From positions 112,725 to 176,724 of the forward strand of contig NZ_KB893169.1 in NCBI RefSeq assembly GCF_000374005.1: DNA of 64,000 nt. Direction: 5' to 3'. The notes beneath the pieces were generated by a model. That model saw only the letters and a program-made list of their open reading frames with translations. It was not told the DNA's origin and did no database searches. Positions 22,692 through 31,745 of this stretch are shown one piece after another; position 1 is the first letter of the stretch, and each line of letters opens with the position of its first letter. A program made the position numbers and the translations under genes. This DNA comes from Kiloniella laminariae DSM 19542 (GTDB lineage: Bacteria > Pseudomonadota > Alphaproteobacteria > Kiloniellales > Kiloniellaceae).

Positions 22692-23659
22692 CAGCTTTGT
22701 ACCCTCAGACGAGGATCAACGACAAAATAGAGAATATCGACGATCAGGTTAATCACAACAAAGACAAAAGCGATCAGCAATAGATAGGCTGCCATGACCG
22801 GGATATCGACTTCCGATACCGCCTGGATGAACAACAGTCCCATACCGGGCCACTGGAAAACACTTTCAGTAATAATCGCAAAGGCAATGATAGAACCGAC
22901 CTGCAGACCGATGATCGTGATCACCGGCACCAGCGTATTGCGCAGGGCAATGGAAAAATTGATCAACCGCGGGCTAAGGCCACGGGCATGGGCAAACTTG
23001 ATATAGTCAGTCCGCAGAACCTCCAGCATCTCAGCCCGGACCAGGCGCACGATCAGGGTCATCTGGAAAATCGCCAGGGTAATCGCGGGCATGATCAGGG
23101 ATTTCAAACCGCTCGCAGTAAAGAAACCACTGCTCCACCAGCCCAGCTCGACCACTTCCCCGCGGCCAAAGGTCGGCAACCAGCGCAGACTGACACCGAA
23201 AAACAGGATCAGAAGGATGCCGATCAGAAAGGTCGGCAAGGAAACCCCCATCAGGGAAAGAGTCATAAAGCCTCTGCTAAACAGGCTTTTGGGCTTGAGC
23301 GCCGTATAGATTCCCATAGGCACGCCAAGCAGCAGTGCCAGAAAGGCCGACACGAGAGAAAGCTCGAGGGTTGCCGGGAAGCGTTCGGCGATCAGATCAC
23401 TGACAGGCTGACGCAGACGATAGGACATCCCGAAGTCACCCTGGACTGCCTTGGCGACAAAACGCCCGTACTGGACAACAAAAGGATCGTTGAGCCCGAG
23501 AGATTCAGTCAGCGCCTCCCGCTCTTCAAGCGTCGTATCCTGACCAACCATATTGTTGACGGGATCACCGACAAAACGGAACAAACCAAAAGCAATGAGG
23601 CCGACAACCAGCATCACAATGATCGACTGCAACAGCCGCATTGAAACAAATTTGAACAT
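22691..23659 (-). CDS. Peptide ABC importer permease, DppB-type
   Basis: 322 aa. Starts with the typical MFKFVSMRLLQSIIVMLVVG helix of DppB/OppB, then LRQPVSDLIAERFPATLELS and the EAA loop KFAHARGLSPRLINFSIALR. Ends DPRLRVQS. AGGGGGG precedes the ATG. A GC-rich stem-loop separates it from the binding-protein gene upstream, which should lower its expression relative to that gene. It forms the membrane channel with the DppC-type partner. Confidence 0.93.
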   Translation of the reverse strand: MFKFVSMRLLQSIIVMLVVGLIAFGLFRFVGDPVNNMVGQDTTLEEREALTESLGLNDPFVVQYGRFVAKAVQGDFGMSYRLRQPVSDLIAERFPATLELSLVSAFLALLLGVPMGIYTALKPKSLFSRGFMTLSLMGVSLPTFLIGILLILFFGVSLRWLPTFGRGEVVELGWWSSGFFTASGLKSLIMPAITLAIFQMTLIVRLVRAEMLEVLRTDYIKFAHARGLSPRLINFSIALRNTLVPVITIIGLQVGSIIAFAIITESVFQWPGMGLLFIQAVSEVDIPVMAAYLLLIAFVFVVINLIVDILYFVVDPRLRVQS

Positions 23660-23694
23660 TTTTGCCCCCCTGGGAACATATTGGGCATTGCATC

Positions 23695-23718
23695 GGGGGC
23701 CCCAAACAAGAGGCCCCC
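23695..23718 (-). other. Intercistronic stem-loop after the binding-protein gene
   Basis: GGGGGCC (23695-23701) pairs with GGCCCCC (23712-23718). No T-run follows on the minus strand, so it is more likely a stabilising or attenuating element that lets the periplasmic protein be made in excess of the permeases. Confidence 0.55.
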
Positions 23719-23761
23719 TGTATTTTATCCAGACAGATTATGGTGTCTGTCTTTTCCGGAT

Positions 23762-25357
23762 TTATTTGCTGATCACAACAGAACGCAGATCAAGAACGTT
23801 ATCCGCACGCTGGGCAACAGTAACGCCTTCGCGGACACCCCAGGAGAGGGGCTGCTGATGCAGCGGCAAATAACCAACATCATCACGCATGATCTTGAAC
23901 GCTTCGGCAATCAGTGCCTGACGCTTGGTCGTGTCAGTTTCTTTTTCTACTTCCTGGGTGATTGCATCAATCCGGGGATTGGAATAGCGGCCATAGTTAA
24001 ACTGCCCGCTGTTCACTTCCGTATCAAAGCTCGACATCAGGTTGAACAGAACGTTGTGCACATCGATCGTGCCCGGGGTCCAGCCAAGCAGATAGAAAGA
24101 CGTGTCGTTGCCATTCTGCGGGCTGACCTTGGCAAAGTACTTGGATTTTGGCTGGGCATTGAGGTCAACCTTGATCCCGGCCCGGGCCAGCAAACCAACT
24201 ACAGCCTGACAGATTTTCTCGTCGTTGACATAGCGGTTGTTCGGGCAGTCCATTCCCAGCTCAAAACCATCCGGATAGCCCGCTTCAGCCAGCAGCTGTT
24301 TGGATTTTTCCAGATTGTAATCGTAGGGCTGGTTCATCGCCTCATCAAAACCATTGATCTGTGGCGCAATCATCATCCCAGCCGGAACAGCAGCGCCGCG
24401 CATGATCTTTTCGTCAATCGCGTTGAGATCAATCGCATGGGCCATGGCTTCACGAACCCGTTTGTCTTTCAGCGGGTTCTTGCCCTTGACGCTGGAATAG
24501 AGCAGCTCATCGCGCCACTGATCCATGCCCAGGAAGATTGTCCGGGCTTCTGGTCCCGTCAGGGGACGAACACCTTCTGCCTCTTCAAGGCGGGCCCAAT
24601 CCTGAACCGGAATTGGATAGACCAAATCAAGTTCGCCAGAAATCAGGGCAGCCACACGGGTTGCGTCCTGAGAAACCGGTGTGAACTCGACCTCGGTCAC
24701 ATTGGTCGGAATATCCTGCCAGTAGTCATCAAAGCGCGTAAACTTTGACCGTACATCCGGCTGACGTTCAGTCAGGATAAAAGGACCGGTTCCATTGGCA
24801 TTTTGTGCAGCATAGGTTGCTGTTGAATCAGCCGCTTTTGGACTGGTTGCTTCACTGGCACCATGTTTTTCCGACCAGCCCTGATCCATCATATAGAGGA
24901 AAACCAATTCCCGTGGCAGGATCGGGTTTGGCGCGGGTGTCACCAGCTCGACAGTGTGATCATCAATTTTCTTGATGTCAGCCATCTTTGCCCCGTAGCC
25001 CTTCATGTCAGAGCCTTCAGTCAGCGAACGCTTCCAGGAAAAGATCACGTCATCTGCAGTAAAATCGCTGCCGTCGTGAAACTTGACGCCCTGACGAAGC
25101 TTGAACACCCAGGTGGTCGGGCTGGTGTTTTCCCAGCTTTCGGCCAGAGAAGGCTGCAGCTGCAGATCTGCATCATAGCCGGTAAGGCCTTCGTAGATAT
25201 TCCCCAGATAGCCGAGGGTAAAGGTTTCATTCAGCCCATGGGGATCAAGAGACTGTACGTCCCCCTGAAAGGCCCATTTGAAAGTTTCCGCTGTCGCAGC
25301 ATTGCTGCCCAATGCCAGAACACAAACACTGGCAGCGAGAAGATTTCTCATTTTCAT
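23762..25357 (-). CDS. Peptide ABC importer substrate-binding protein (family 5)
   Basis: 531 aa from ATG 25357, which has ACAGGGAG about 8 bases upstream; the open frame runs further up into a terminator and is not coding there. Signal peptide about 1-23 (MKMRNLLAASVCVLALGSNA, cleavage after ATA). Family-5 hallmarks follow: FKWAFQGDVQSLDPHGLNET, KLRQGVKFHDGSDFTADDVI, and the late NGNDTSFYLLGWTPGT. It captures peptides or related compounds in the periplasm for the adjacent permeases. The neighbouring amidohydrolases suggest N-acyl amino acids or blocked peptides as ligands; that is an inference. Confidence 0.93.
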   Translation of the reverse strand: MKMRNLLAASVCVLALGSNAATAETFKWAFQGDVQSLDPHGLNETFTLGYLGNIYEGLTGYDADLQLQPSLAESWENTSPTTWVFKLRQGVKFHDGSDFTADDVIFSWKRSLTEGSDMKGYGAKMADIKKIDDHTVELVTPAPNPILPRELVFLYMMDQGWSEKHGASEATSPKAADSTATYAAQNANGTGPFILTERQPDVRSKFTRFDDYWQDIPTNVTEVEFTPVSQDATRVAALISGELDLVYPIPVQDWARLEEAEGVRPLTGPEARTIFLGMDQWRDELLYSSVKGKNPLKDKRVREAMAHAIDLNAIDEKIMRGAAVPAGMMIAPQINGFDEAMNQPYDYNLEKSKQLLAEAGYPDGFELGMDCPNNRYVNDEKICQAVVGLLARAGIKVDLNAQPKSKYFAKVSPQNGNDTSFYLLGWTPGTIDVHNVLFNLMSSFDTEVNSGQFNYGRYSNPRIDAITQEVEKETDTTKRQALIAEAFKIMRDDVGYLPLHQQPLSWGVREGVTVAQRADNVLDLRSVVISK

Positions 25358-25411
25358 CGTTATACTCCCTGTCTTGGTTATCTTGTCTTCTTCAGTTTTT
25401 CCTGCGTCGTC

Positions 25412-25446
25412 TTTTTGTCCTCCCCTGATGCGGGGAGGTTTTTTTA
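25412..25446 (-). terminator. Terminator between the M20 gene and the importer genes
   Basis: CCTCCCC (25419-25425) pairs with GGGGAGG (25432-25438), with A/T runs on both sides. On the minus strand it follows the M20 gene stop at 25467, so the binding-protein gene probably has its own promoter in the 55 bases after it or depends on readthrough. Confidence 0.75.
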
Positions 25447-25466
25447 TAGCGCCATGCCGCTTTTGT

Positions 25467-26639
25467 TTATCTGTTCGCCGGCATCGCCGTTTCGACCAGC
25501 CGTGCCCAATAGGAACAGCCAACCGGGATAATTTCATCATTGAAGTTGTATTTCGGGTGATGCACAGGCGCGGTATCGCCATTGCCCAGGAAAATAAAGG
25601 AGCCGGGCCGAGCATTCAGCATATAGGCAAAGTCCTCGCCACCCATGGTCGGGTTGGCATTAGTGTTAACCCGCTGTTCCCCGGAAATTTCCGACGCGAT
25701 ATCAGCAGCAAAAGCCGTTTCCTTCTCGTGGTTTACCACCACAGGATAGTTACGCTGGTAATCAACCTTTGCCGTTGCCCCCAGGGCTTTTGCCGTATAT
25801 TCGACAATTTCCTGGATCCGCGTCTGGGTTTGATTACGTACAGCTTCACTCAATGTACGTACGGTACCTGTCAGTTTTGCAGTCTCGGGAATAACGTTAA
25901 AAGCCGTTCCCGCATTACAGGTCGTCACAGAGACAACCACAGATTCAACCGGGTCGATATTGCGCGATGCAATGGATTGTAATGCCAGCACGATATGACT
26001 GCCGACCACAATCGGATCAATGGTTTCATGAGGTTTGGCCGCATGCCCGCCTGATCCGGTAATCTCGATCGAAAAGAGATCCGTTGCCGCCATCAAGGCG
26101 CCAGGGCGTGTAGCAAAGTCACCGACAGGAACACCCGGCCAGTTATGAAGACCGTAAACTTCCTGAATACCGAAGCGGTCCATCATGCCTTCTTCAACCA
26201 TCTCGCGGCCGCCACCGCCGCCCTCTTCCGCTGGCTGGAAAATCACGACAGCTGAGCCGTCAAAATTCCGGGTTTCCGACAGATATTTCGCTGCTCCAAG
26301 CAACATCGCCGTGTGACCATCATGTCCACAGGCATGCATTTTCCCGTCGACTTTTGAGGCGTACTCCAGCCCGGTGTCTTCGTGAATCGGCAGCGCATCC
26401 ATATCCGCCCGCAGACCGATCACACGGCCAGATCCGCTATCTCGCCCCTTGATAACCCCAACAACGCCGGTACGACCGATACCAGTGACCACTTCGTCCA
26501 GGCCAAACTCCCTGAGCTTGTCTGCAACAAAGCCTGCGGTCTGTTCAACATCAAACAGCAATTCAGGATTCTGGTGAATCTGGCGGCGCCACTGGGTAAT
26601 TTCATCGTGAAGTTCAGCAAAACGATTGATAATCGGCAT
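25467..26639 (-). CDS. M20-family amidohydrolase (N-acyl-amino-acid hydrolase type)
   Basis: 390 aa. Metal-binding motif ACGHDGHT (C104, H106, H109), the catalytic pair E138-E139 in FQPAEEGGGG, and GGEDFAYML near the C-terminus are the pattern of hippurate hydrolase / N-acyl-L-amino-acid amidohydrolases (M20D). It removes an acyl group from an amino acid or opens a related amide. No signal peptide, so it acts in the cytoplasm on imported substrate. GAGGATCATA precedes the ATG. Same strand and cluster as the peptide importer and the ArgE-like gene. Confidence 0.93.
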   Translation of the reverse strand: MPIINRFAELHDEITQWRRQIHQNPELLFDVEQTAGFVADKLREFGLDEVVTGIGRTGVVGVIKGRDSGSGRVIGLRADMDALPIHEDTGLEYASKVDGKMHACGHDGHTAMLLGAAKYLSETRNFDGSAVVIFQPAEEGGGGGREMVEEGMMDRFGIQEVYGLHNWPGVPVGDFATRPGALMAATDLFSIEITGSGGHAAKPHETIDPIVVGSHIVLALQSIASRNIDPVESVVVSVTTCNAGTAFNVIPETAKLTGTVRTLSEAVRNQTQTRIQEIVEYTAKALGATAKVDYQRNYPVVVNHEKETAFAADIASEISGEQRVNTNANPTMGGEDFAYMLNARPGSFIFLGNGDTAPVHHPKYNFNDEIIPVGCSYWARLVETAMPANR

Positions 26640-26683
26640 TATGATCCTCGGTAAGAACGGATGTTCGTATTAATATTCAATAT

Positions 26684-27850
26684 CTATCGACTGAGATGTT
26701 CTATCAGCCTGCGCTGGAACTGAACTCCGGCTTCAAGCTGCTGTAAAGACAGAAATTCGTTGGCGGCATGTGCTTGGGCAATATCTCCGGGGCCACAGAC
26801 GATTGTAGAATAACCACCATCTTGAAACTGCCCGGCTTCGGTGCCATAGGCGACGACGTGTTCGGCATTATCGCCCGTCAACTGGCGCACCAGTCTTTCA
26901 GCTGCACCATCAGTTTCGCGTCTGCATCCAGGTACCAAACAGCCCACCTTGATATCAATTCCAGTGGATGGCTGGATGGTCTGCATCTCGGCCTCGAGTT
27001 CCGCGACATAGGCGCGATAAGCCTCTAGATACTCTCCGGCATCCTCGCTTGGCAGGGTCCTGATATCCGTAGAGAAAGCACAATCCTTTGCGGTAATATT
27101 GTCAGCTGTTCCACCTTTGATCATACCACAGTGTAAAGTTGTATAAGGTGGATTAAACAGCTCGTTTTCCGGCAGATGCTCTGTTCGGGCGCGATTTTTA
27201 GCCATTGTTTCTTCATGCCAGAGCACCAGACGTGCCGCAATATGCACAGCAGAAACCCCGGTATGGACCAGACTTGAATGGACCTCATATCCCCGGACAT
27301 GGGTTTCGAGGCCAAGCACCCCTTTGTGGCTGCTCACAACCTGCATCATGGTCGGCTCCCCGACGATGACGGCCTCGGCCTTAACCTTTGGGGCCATATC
27401 TTCGATCATCAAGGGCGCACCAAGACAGCCAACCTCTTCATCATAGGACAGCGCCAGATGCACCGGGCGTTTGAGCCCTGCTTCAAGCATTTCAGGAACA
27501 AGAGACAGGGCAATAGCAGAAAAAGCCTTCATATCGGCTGTTCCGCGGCCATAAAGCCTCCCGTCCTTCTCTGTCACCACAAAAGGATCCGTATCCCAAG
27601 GCTGGCCTTCGACCGGCACCACATCTGTATGTCCGGACAAAATAACGCCCCCCGCACAGTCCGGGCCAATGGTTGCCCAGAGGTTGCTCTTGGTGCCTTC
27701 GGCATTGGGAACACGCTGTGAAGAAACCCCCAGACTTTCAAGATAAGATTCAACGAACTCAATCAGGGGTAAATTGCTGTTGCTCGAAATGCTATCAAAA
27801 GCAACAAGTTTGGAGAGCATTTCTTTGGCTGTATAACGCACGGACACCAC
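26684..27850 (-). CDS. argE: Acetylornithine deacetylase-like M20 peptidase (ArgE type)
   Basis: 388 aa, GTG start. Zinc ligands and catalytic residues are H74-x-D76 (SGHTDVVP), D106 (GRGTADMK), E138-E139 (SYDEEVG), typical of ArgE/DapE enzymes; YGTEAGQFQ and GPGDIAQAHAANEF near the end match ArgE. ArgE removes acetyl from N-acetylornithine. In an operon with an M20D amidohydrolase and a peptide importer it may instead act in catabolism of an N-acylated amino acid, so the biosynthetic name is family-level. The divergent LysR gene is its likely regulator. Confidence 0.85.
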   Translation of the reverse strand: MVSVRYTAKEMLSKLVAFDSISSNSNLPLIEFVESYLESLGVSSQRVPNAEGTKSNLWATIGPDCAGGVILSGHTDVVPVEGQPWDTDPFVVTEKDGRLYGRGTADMKAFSAIALSLVPEMLEAGLKRPVHLALSYDEEVGCLGAPLMIEDMAPKVKAEAVIVGEPTMMQVVSSHKGVLGLETHVRGYEVHSSLVHTGVSAVHIAARLVLWHEETMAKNRARTEHLPENELFNPPYTTLHCGMIKGGTADNITAKDCAFSTDIRTLPSEDAGEYLEAYRAYVAELEAEMQTIQPSTGIDIKVGCLVPGCRRETDGAAERLVRQLTGDNAEHVVAYGTEAGQFQDGGYSTIVCGPGDIAQAHAANEFLSLQQLEAGVQFQRRLIEHLSR

Positions 27851-28157
27851 ACACCTTTTTAATAACAGAGTTATCTATCGCTTCTGTCTGTATCTTCAGA
27901 AGTCAATCCCTGGGGCGGATAATCACCTGAGGCAAGATCTGGTTGCCTGGTTTCACCTGGCTCGACAGAGTTTTAGGACAACAAGCATACAATTTTCAAA
28001 CAGAGAATTTTCGACTGAAGCTGCAGATCAATTCCTTGCAACAGAACATTTTTTATATCTGCAAATTTTCAGTAATAAAAAAATTACAGAGTCAGGGATT
28101 GGAATCAACGCATAAGCACGTATATCATTATACAATAATGATATAGCGGAGTTTGTC
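27851..28157. other. Divergent promoter region of the argE-like and lysR genes
   Basis: No gene is seen in these 307 AT-rich bases. The only strong structure is the palindrome next to the LysR start. Promoters for both directions must lie here, but I cannot assign -35/-10 boxes with confidence. Confidence 0.5.
28121..28145. promoter_or_regulatory. Palindrome upstream of the LysR gene
   Basis: TATATCATTA (28121-28130) is repeated exactly inverted at 28136-28145 across TACAA. It lies 12 bases before the LysR start codon and may be its binding site for autoregulation and control of the divergent cluster. Confidence 0.55.
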
Positions 28158-29048
28158 ATGCGTATGCGTCAACTGGAGGCCTTTCGGGCAACGATCCTGA
28201 ACGGAACGATCTCTGCTGCTGCCCAGAAACTCAAGACGACACAGCCAACCATAAGTAGATTGCTTGCTGATCTTGAATATTCGCTGAAACTGAATCTGTT
28301 TCATCGTCGCAAGGGCCGGGTTGTGCCAACACCAGAGGGAATGGAGTTTTATCGCAAGCTGGACGAGGTCTTTGACGCCTTTAGCAAACTCAGAACGGCA
28401 GCGGAGGATATTTCCCGCGACAAGGAAAAAGAACTCAGGATAATCTCCCTCCCGGCACTTTCCATCAGTATCGTTCCAGAAATACTGGAAGAGTTTTCCT
28501 CAAATCACCCCGATATCTCCATTTCGCTTAATTCTTCCGATGTCGTGAGCTATTTCAACCGGATCAAGGATGATGATATTGATATCGCTTTGGGAAACCA
28601 GATGGGCGAGCAGCCGGGGGTTGAACAGATTACCCTGGCCAAAGTGAATTATATCTGCGCCCTGCCTCCAGGCCACCCGCTGGCCGAGAAAGAGTTTATC
28701 TGTGCCGCTGATCTTGAAGGAGAAAGAATGATCGCGCTCGACAGTGACCAGATCCTTTCCTTTCAACAGCATGCCGATCTCTATGAAACCATCCATGCCC
28801 GCCAGCAGTTCAGTACCCAACATTCGGGTAATGCCTATGCGCTGGTCAGACAAGGTCTTGGCATTTCAATTCTCGAACCCTTTTCCGCGCCCATCTGGGC
28901 CGCCGCCGGGGTTGTAATCAGGCCCTTTTATCCCAAGTTGATCTACCGTTATTCTGCCTATATCCAGAAAAACCGGGTGCAGGTCGGCATCATCAACGAG
29001 CTGCTGGAAATCGCGACCAGAAAGTTCAAGAAATACGAAACATCCTGA
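28158..29048 (+). CDS. LysR-family transcriptional regulator
   Basis: 296 aa. The N-terminal winged helix is canonical (MRMRQLEAFRATILNGTISA, KTTQPTISRLLADLE, LFHRRKGRVVPTPEG). The ligand-binding domain runs from about residue 92 and includes SLPALSISIVPEILEEF and QGLGISILEP. It is transcribed away from the ArgE-like/M20/peptide importer cluster and is its probable regulator; the inducer is likely the imported compound or a product of the hydrolases. Confidence 0.93.
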   Translation: MRMRQLEAFRATILNGTISAAAQKLKTTQPTISRLLADLEYSLKLNLFHRRKGRVVPTPEGMEFYRKLDEVFDAFSKLRTAAEDISRDKEKELRIISLPALSISIVPEILEEFSSNHPDISISLNSSDVVSYFNRIKDDDIDIALGNQMGEQPGVEQITLAKVNYICALPPGHPLAEKEFICAADLEGERMIALDSDQILSFQQHADLYETIHARQQFSTQHSGNAYALVRQGLGISILEPFSAPIWAAAGVVIRPFYPKLIYRYSAYIQKNRVQVGIINELLEIATRKFKKYETS

Positions 29049-29059
29049 ATAGGTTCTTG

Positions 29060-30319
29060 TCAGCTGCTTCCTAAAACTTTCCTTGAAAGGGACTGGGAAG
29101 CTGCCTGAGAAACGGATTGCCGCTCAATATTAAACTCGTAAAAAATTGGCACGCTGGCAGCTCCCTGTGCCGGGGCCGAAGGCGCGCTGATGCCGAGCAG
29201 GATACGCTCCTCCTGAGGCTTCAACTGCGAAACAACTGACGGCAAGGGAGGGATCAACATATCAACAAGTGCCCGGGTTATTTTTGGGGGCAACAGACCT
29301 CCGATAAAAATCACTTCCGGGTCAAAAATACTTTCAAGTGCATGAATGCCCCGCCGCAACTTTTCAGCCGCCTCGGTCAACCACCCCATAAAGGCTGGAT
29401 CTTTCTGATCCAGAAGTTTTTCCAGCTGCTCCGGGCTACGGTGCTTTTCCTGGGTTTCCCCTATGGCTTCGTAGGCCGCACAAAGTGAAACATACCGCTC
29501 CAGACAGCCGCGGTTTCCACAGTCACAAAGCCGTCCTTCCGGTTCGACAATGATATGGCCAATTTCGCCTGCCGCCCCTCTCACGCCGTGATAGATCTGG
29601 CCATTGAGGAAAAGCCCCGCGCCCAACCCCATACCAATAAAAACATAGAGAAAAGTATCAAATTTTTTCCCCTCCCCGTGAAGACGTTCGGCAATGGCGG
29701 CAGCATTGGCATCGTTTTCCACACGTACCGGCAAACCGATCTTTTCCCCCAGCCGTTGCTCGATTGGAAAATCTACCCAGCCCGGCCCAACACCTGTTGG
29801 TCCGCTGATCCCGTAAGGACCAGGGATAGCAATTCCGACTCCAAATACCTTGCCACTGTCCACGCGGGTTTTCGCCAGCAGCTGCTCAACCATTTCAGCA
29901 AAGATCTCCAGCCCTTCTTCGGGAGAAGGACGGGAGATGGATTTCTGTATTTCCAGACACTCAACCCCGGCCATGTTGACCAGCTTGGCCAGTACCAGCT
30001 GATGATCCATCTGTATACCGATGGAATAGCCCCCTTCCGGATTGAGAAAATAGGGTTTAGCCGGTTGCCCCCGTTTGGCTTTTTGCGGTTCTCCGGCAAT
30101 CAGCAATCCCCGTTGTTCCAGCTCGGCAACAAGATTGGAAATAGTCTGGACGGACAGGGCTGTTGCCCGGGTAATCTCTGCTCTGGTCAAGGCGCCATGA
30201 CGGCGCAAGGCATCAATCACCGCCCGAAGATTGTGCTCTTTCGCCTGCTCCAGATTAGTCCCGAATACACCTGCCTTGAGGGGCTCGGATCGAGACATGT
30301 CAGAAATTTCAGTTGCCAT
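29060..30319 (-). CDS. ROK-family transcriptional repressor
   Basis: 419 aa from ATG 30319, with GGAA 7 bases upstream; a TTG two codons earlier is less likely. Residues about 28-80 form a winged helix (ALTRAEITRATALSVQTISN, LVAELEQRGLL). The rest is a ROK sugar-kinase-like domain with ENDANAAAIAER, a glycine-rich GMGLGAGLF, and the zinc motif CDCGNRGCLE near residue 268. ROK repressors of the NagC/XylR type release DNA on binding a sugar. It is divergent from the sugar importer operon and should control it. Confidence 0.92.
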   Translation of the reverse strand: MATEISDMSRSEPLKAGVFGTNLEQAKEHNLRAVIDALRRHGALTRAEITRATALSVQTISNLVAELEQRGLLIAGEPQKAKRGQPAKPYFLNPEGGYSIGIQMDHQLVLAKLVNMAGVECLEIQKSISRPSPEEGLEIFAEMVEQLLAKTRVDSGKVFGVGIAIPGPYGISGPTGVGPGWVDFPIEQRLGEKIGLPVRVENDANAAAIAERLHGEGKKFDTFLYVFIGMGLGAGLFLNGQIYHGVRGAAGEIGHIIVEPEGRLCDCGNRGCLERYVSLCAAYEAIGETQEKHRSPEQLEKLLDQKDPAFMGWLTEAAEKLRRGIHALESIFDPEVIFIGGLLPPKITRALVDMLIPPLPSVVSQLKPQEERILLGISAPSAPAQGAASVPIFYEFNIERQSVSQAASQSLSRKVLGSS

Positions 30320-30337
30320 GCGCAAATTCCATGTTAG

Positions 30338-30362
30338 ATTAATTAAATCAAATTGAATTAAT
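30338..30362. promoter_or_regulatory. AT-rich inverted repeat between the ROK gene and the sugar operon
   Basis: ATTAATT (30338-30344) and AATTAAT (30356-30362) are perfect arms with an 11-base spacer, just upstream of the ROK gene and 111 bases before the sugar-binding protein gene. NagC/Mlc-type repressors bind AT-rich palindromes, so this is a candidate operator. Confidence 0.45.
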
Positions 30363-30472
30363 AATAATCAACTTTCATCCAACCTGCCACAGACGATAAA
30401 AAACTACAAACCCTAGAATGGATATCGTCCCCGGCAACAACACGGCAATAACCTTGCTACAGGGAGGTTAAC

Positions 30473-31732
30473 ATGACGATAGGTAAAAAATTTCTCACGA
30501 CAGTCGCTGGTACTCTTCTGGCCAGCTCATCCTTGATCGGGTCAGCTGCTTTTGCAGAACAAACCCAACTCAATGCCCTTTTCATGGCTCAGGCGGCCTA
30601 TAGCGAGCAGGACATCGAGCAGATGACAGATGCCTTTGAAAAGGCAAACCCGGGTATAGAAGTAAAGATGGAATTCGTGCCCTACGAATCCCTTCACGAC
30701 AAGATCGTGCTCTCGCACAGTGCCTCGGATGGTTACGATGTTGTTCTCTTTGACGTCATCTGGCCCGCTGAGTTCGCCCGCTTTGGCCTGCTCAGCGACG
30801 TCAGTGACAAGATCAACAGCACCACCAAAGACCACATACTCGAAGGCGCCTGGACCACTGTCGAGTATGATGGAAAATATTACGGCATGCCCTGGATCGT
30901 TGATACCAAGTATCTTTTCTATAACGAGAAAATGCTTAACGAGGCTGGCATCAGCAAAGCCCCGGTAACCTGGGCAGAACTGGCTGAACAGGCCAAGATC
31001 ATCAAGGACAAGGGAATTGTTGAATACCCGCTGGTCTGGAGCTGGTCACAATCTGAAGCCGTGATCTGTGACTATGCCACCCTGCTTTCCGCCATGGGCG
31101 GAGAGTTCCTCGACAAGGACAAAGGGCCTGCCTTCCAAAAGGGCGGTGGTCTGGCTGCACTGGAATATATGGTTGATTCGATCAAGCTGGGTCTGACCAA
31201 CCCGAACTCTCGCGAATATTCCGAGGAAGACGTTCGCCGGACTTTCTCCAGCGGACAGGCTGCTTTCGCTGTGAACTGGACCTATATGTATAACCTTGCC
31301 AACGATCCGAAGGAATCAGCGGTTGCCGGACATGTCCGCATCTCGCCAGCGCCGGGCGTTGCCAACATCAGTCAGGCATCAGCCGTGAACGGTTCCATGG
31401 GACTGGGCATTCCCTCCAACAGCAAAAACAAGGATGTCGCCTGGAAATATATCCAGCACCTGACCTCCCAGCCGGTTCAGGAAGACTTTGCCAAGCTCAG
31501 TCTGCCGATCTGGAAAGAGTCATATGACAATCCGGCAATTGCCCAGGGGCAGGAAGAGCTGTTGAAAGCCGCAAAAGTTGGCCTGGCTGCCATGTATCCC
31601 CGTCCGACCAAAGCCTCCTATCAGGAAATGTCTTCTGTATTACAGGTCGCAATCCAGAAAGCCCTGCTCGAAGACCAGTCGCCCTCTGAAGCTCTTGATG
31701 CTGCAGCGGCAACCATCTCTGATCTAGAGTAG
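30473..31732 (+). CDS. Sugar ABC importer substrate-binding protein (family 1)
   Basis: 419 aa. Signal peptide about 1-28 ending SAAFA. Mature part has the family-1 pattern: FEKANPGIEVKMEFVPYESL, GKYYGMPWIVDTKYLFYNEK, SGQAAFAVNWTYMY, then SAVNGSMGLGIPSNSKNKD. AGGGAGG precedes the ATG. It binds a sugar or polyol in the periplasm and is the first gene of a five-gene operon with two permeases, a PfkB kinase and an ATPase. The ligand is not deducible from the sequence. Confidence 0.93.
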   Translation: MTIGKKFLTTVAGTLLASSSLIGSAAFAEQTQLNALFMAQAAYSEQDIEQMTDAFEKANPGIEVKMEFVPYESLHDKIVLSHSASDGYDVVLFDVIWPAEFARFGLLSDVSDKINSTTKDHILEGAWTTVEYDGKYYGMPWIVDTKYLFYNEKMLNEAGISKAPVTWAELAEQAKIIKDKGIVEYPLVWSWSQSEAVICDYATLLSAMGGEFLDKDKGPAFQKGGGLAALEYMVDSIKLGLTNPNSREYSEEDVRRTFSSGQAAFAVNWTYMYNLANDPKESAVAGHVRISPAPGVANISQASAVNGSMGLGIPSNSKNKDVAWKYIQHLTSQPVQEDFAKLSLPIWKESYDNPAIAQGQEELLKAAKVGLAAMYPRPTKASYQEMSSVLQVAIQKALLEDQSPSEALDAAAATISDLE

Positions 31733-31745
31733 GCTTTTCCTTTCT

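Noticed and set aside
25358..25615. N-terminal extension of the peptide-binding protein
   Set aside because: It would pass through a terminator hairpin and overlap the M20 gene; the signal peptide starts at 25357 with a good ribosome site.
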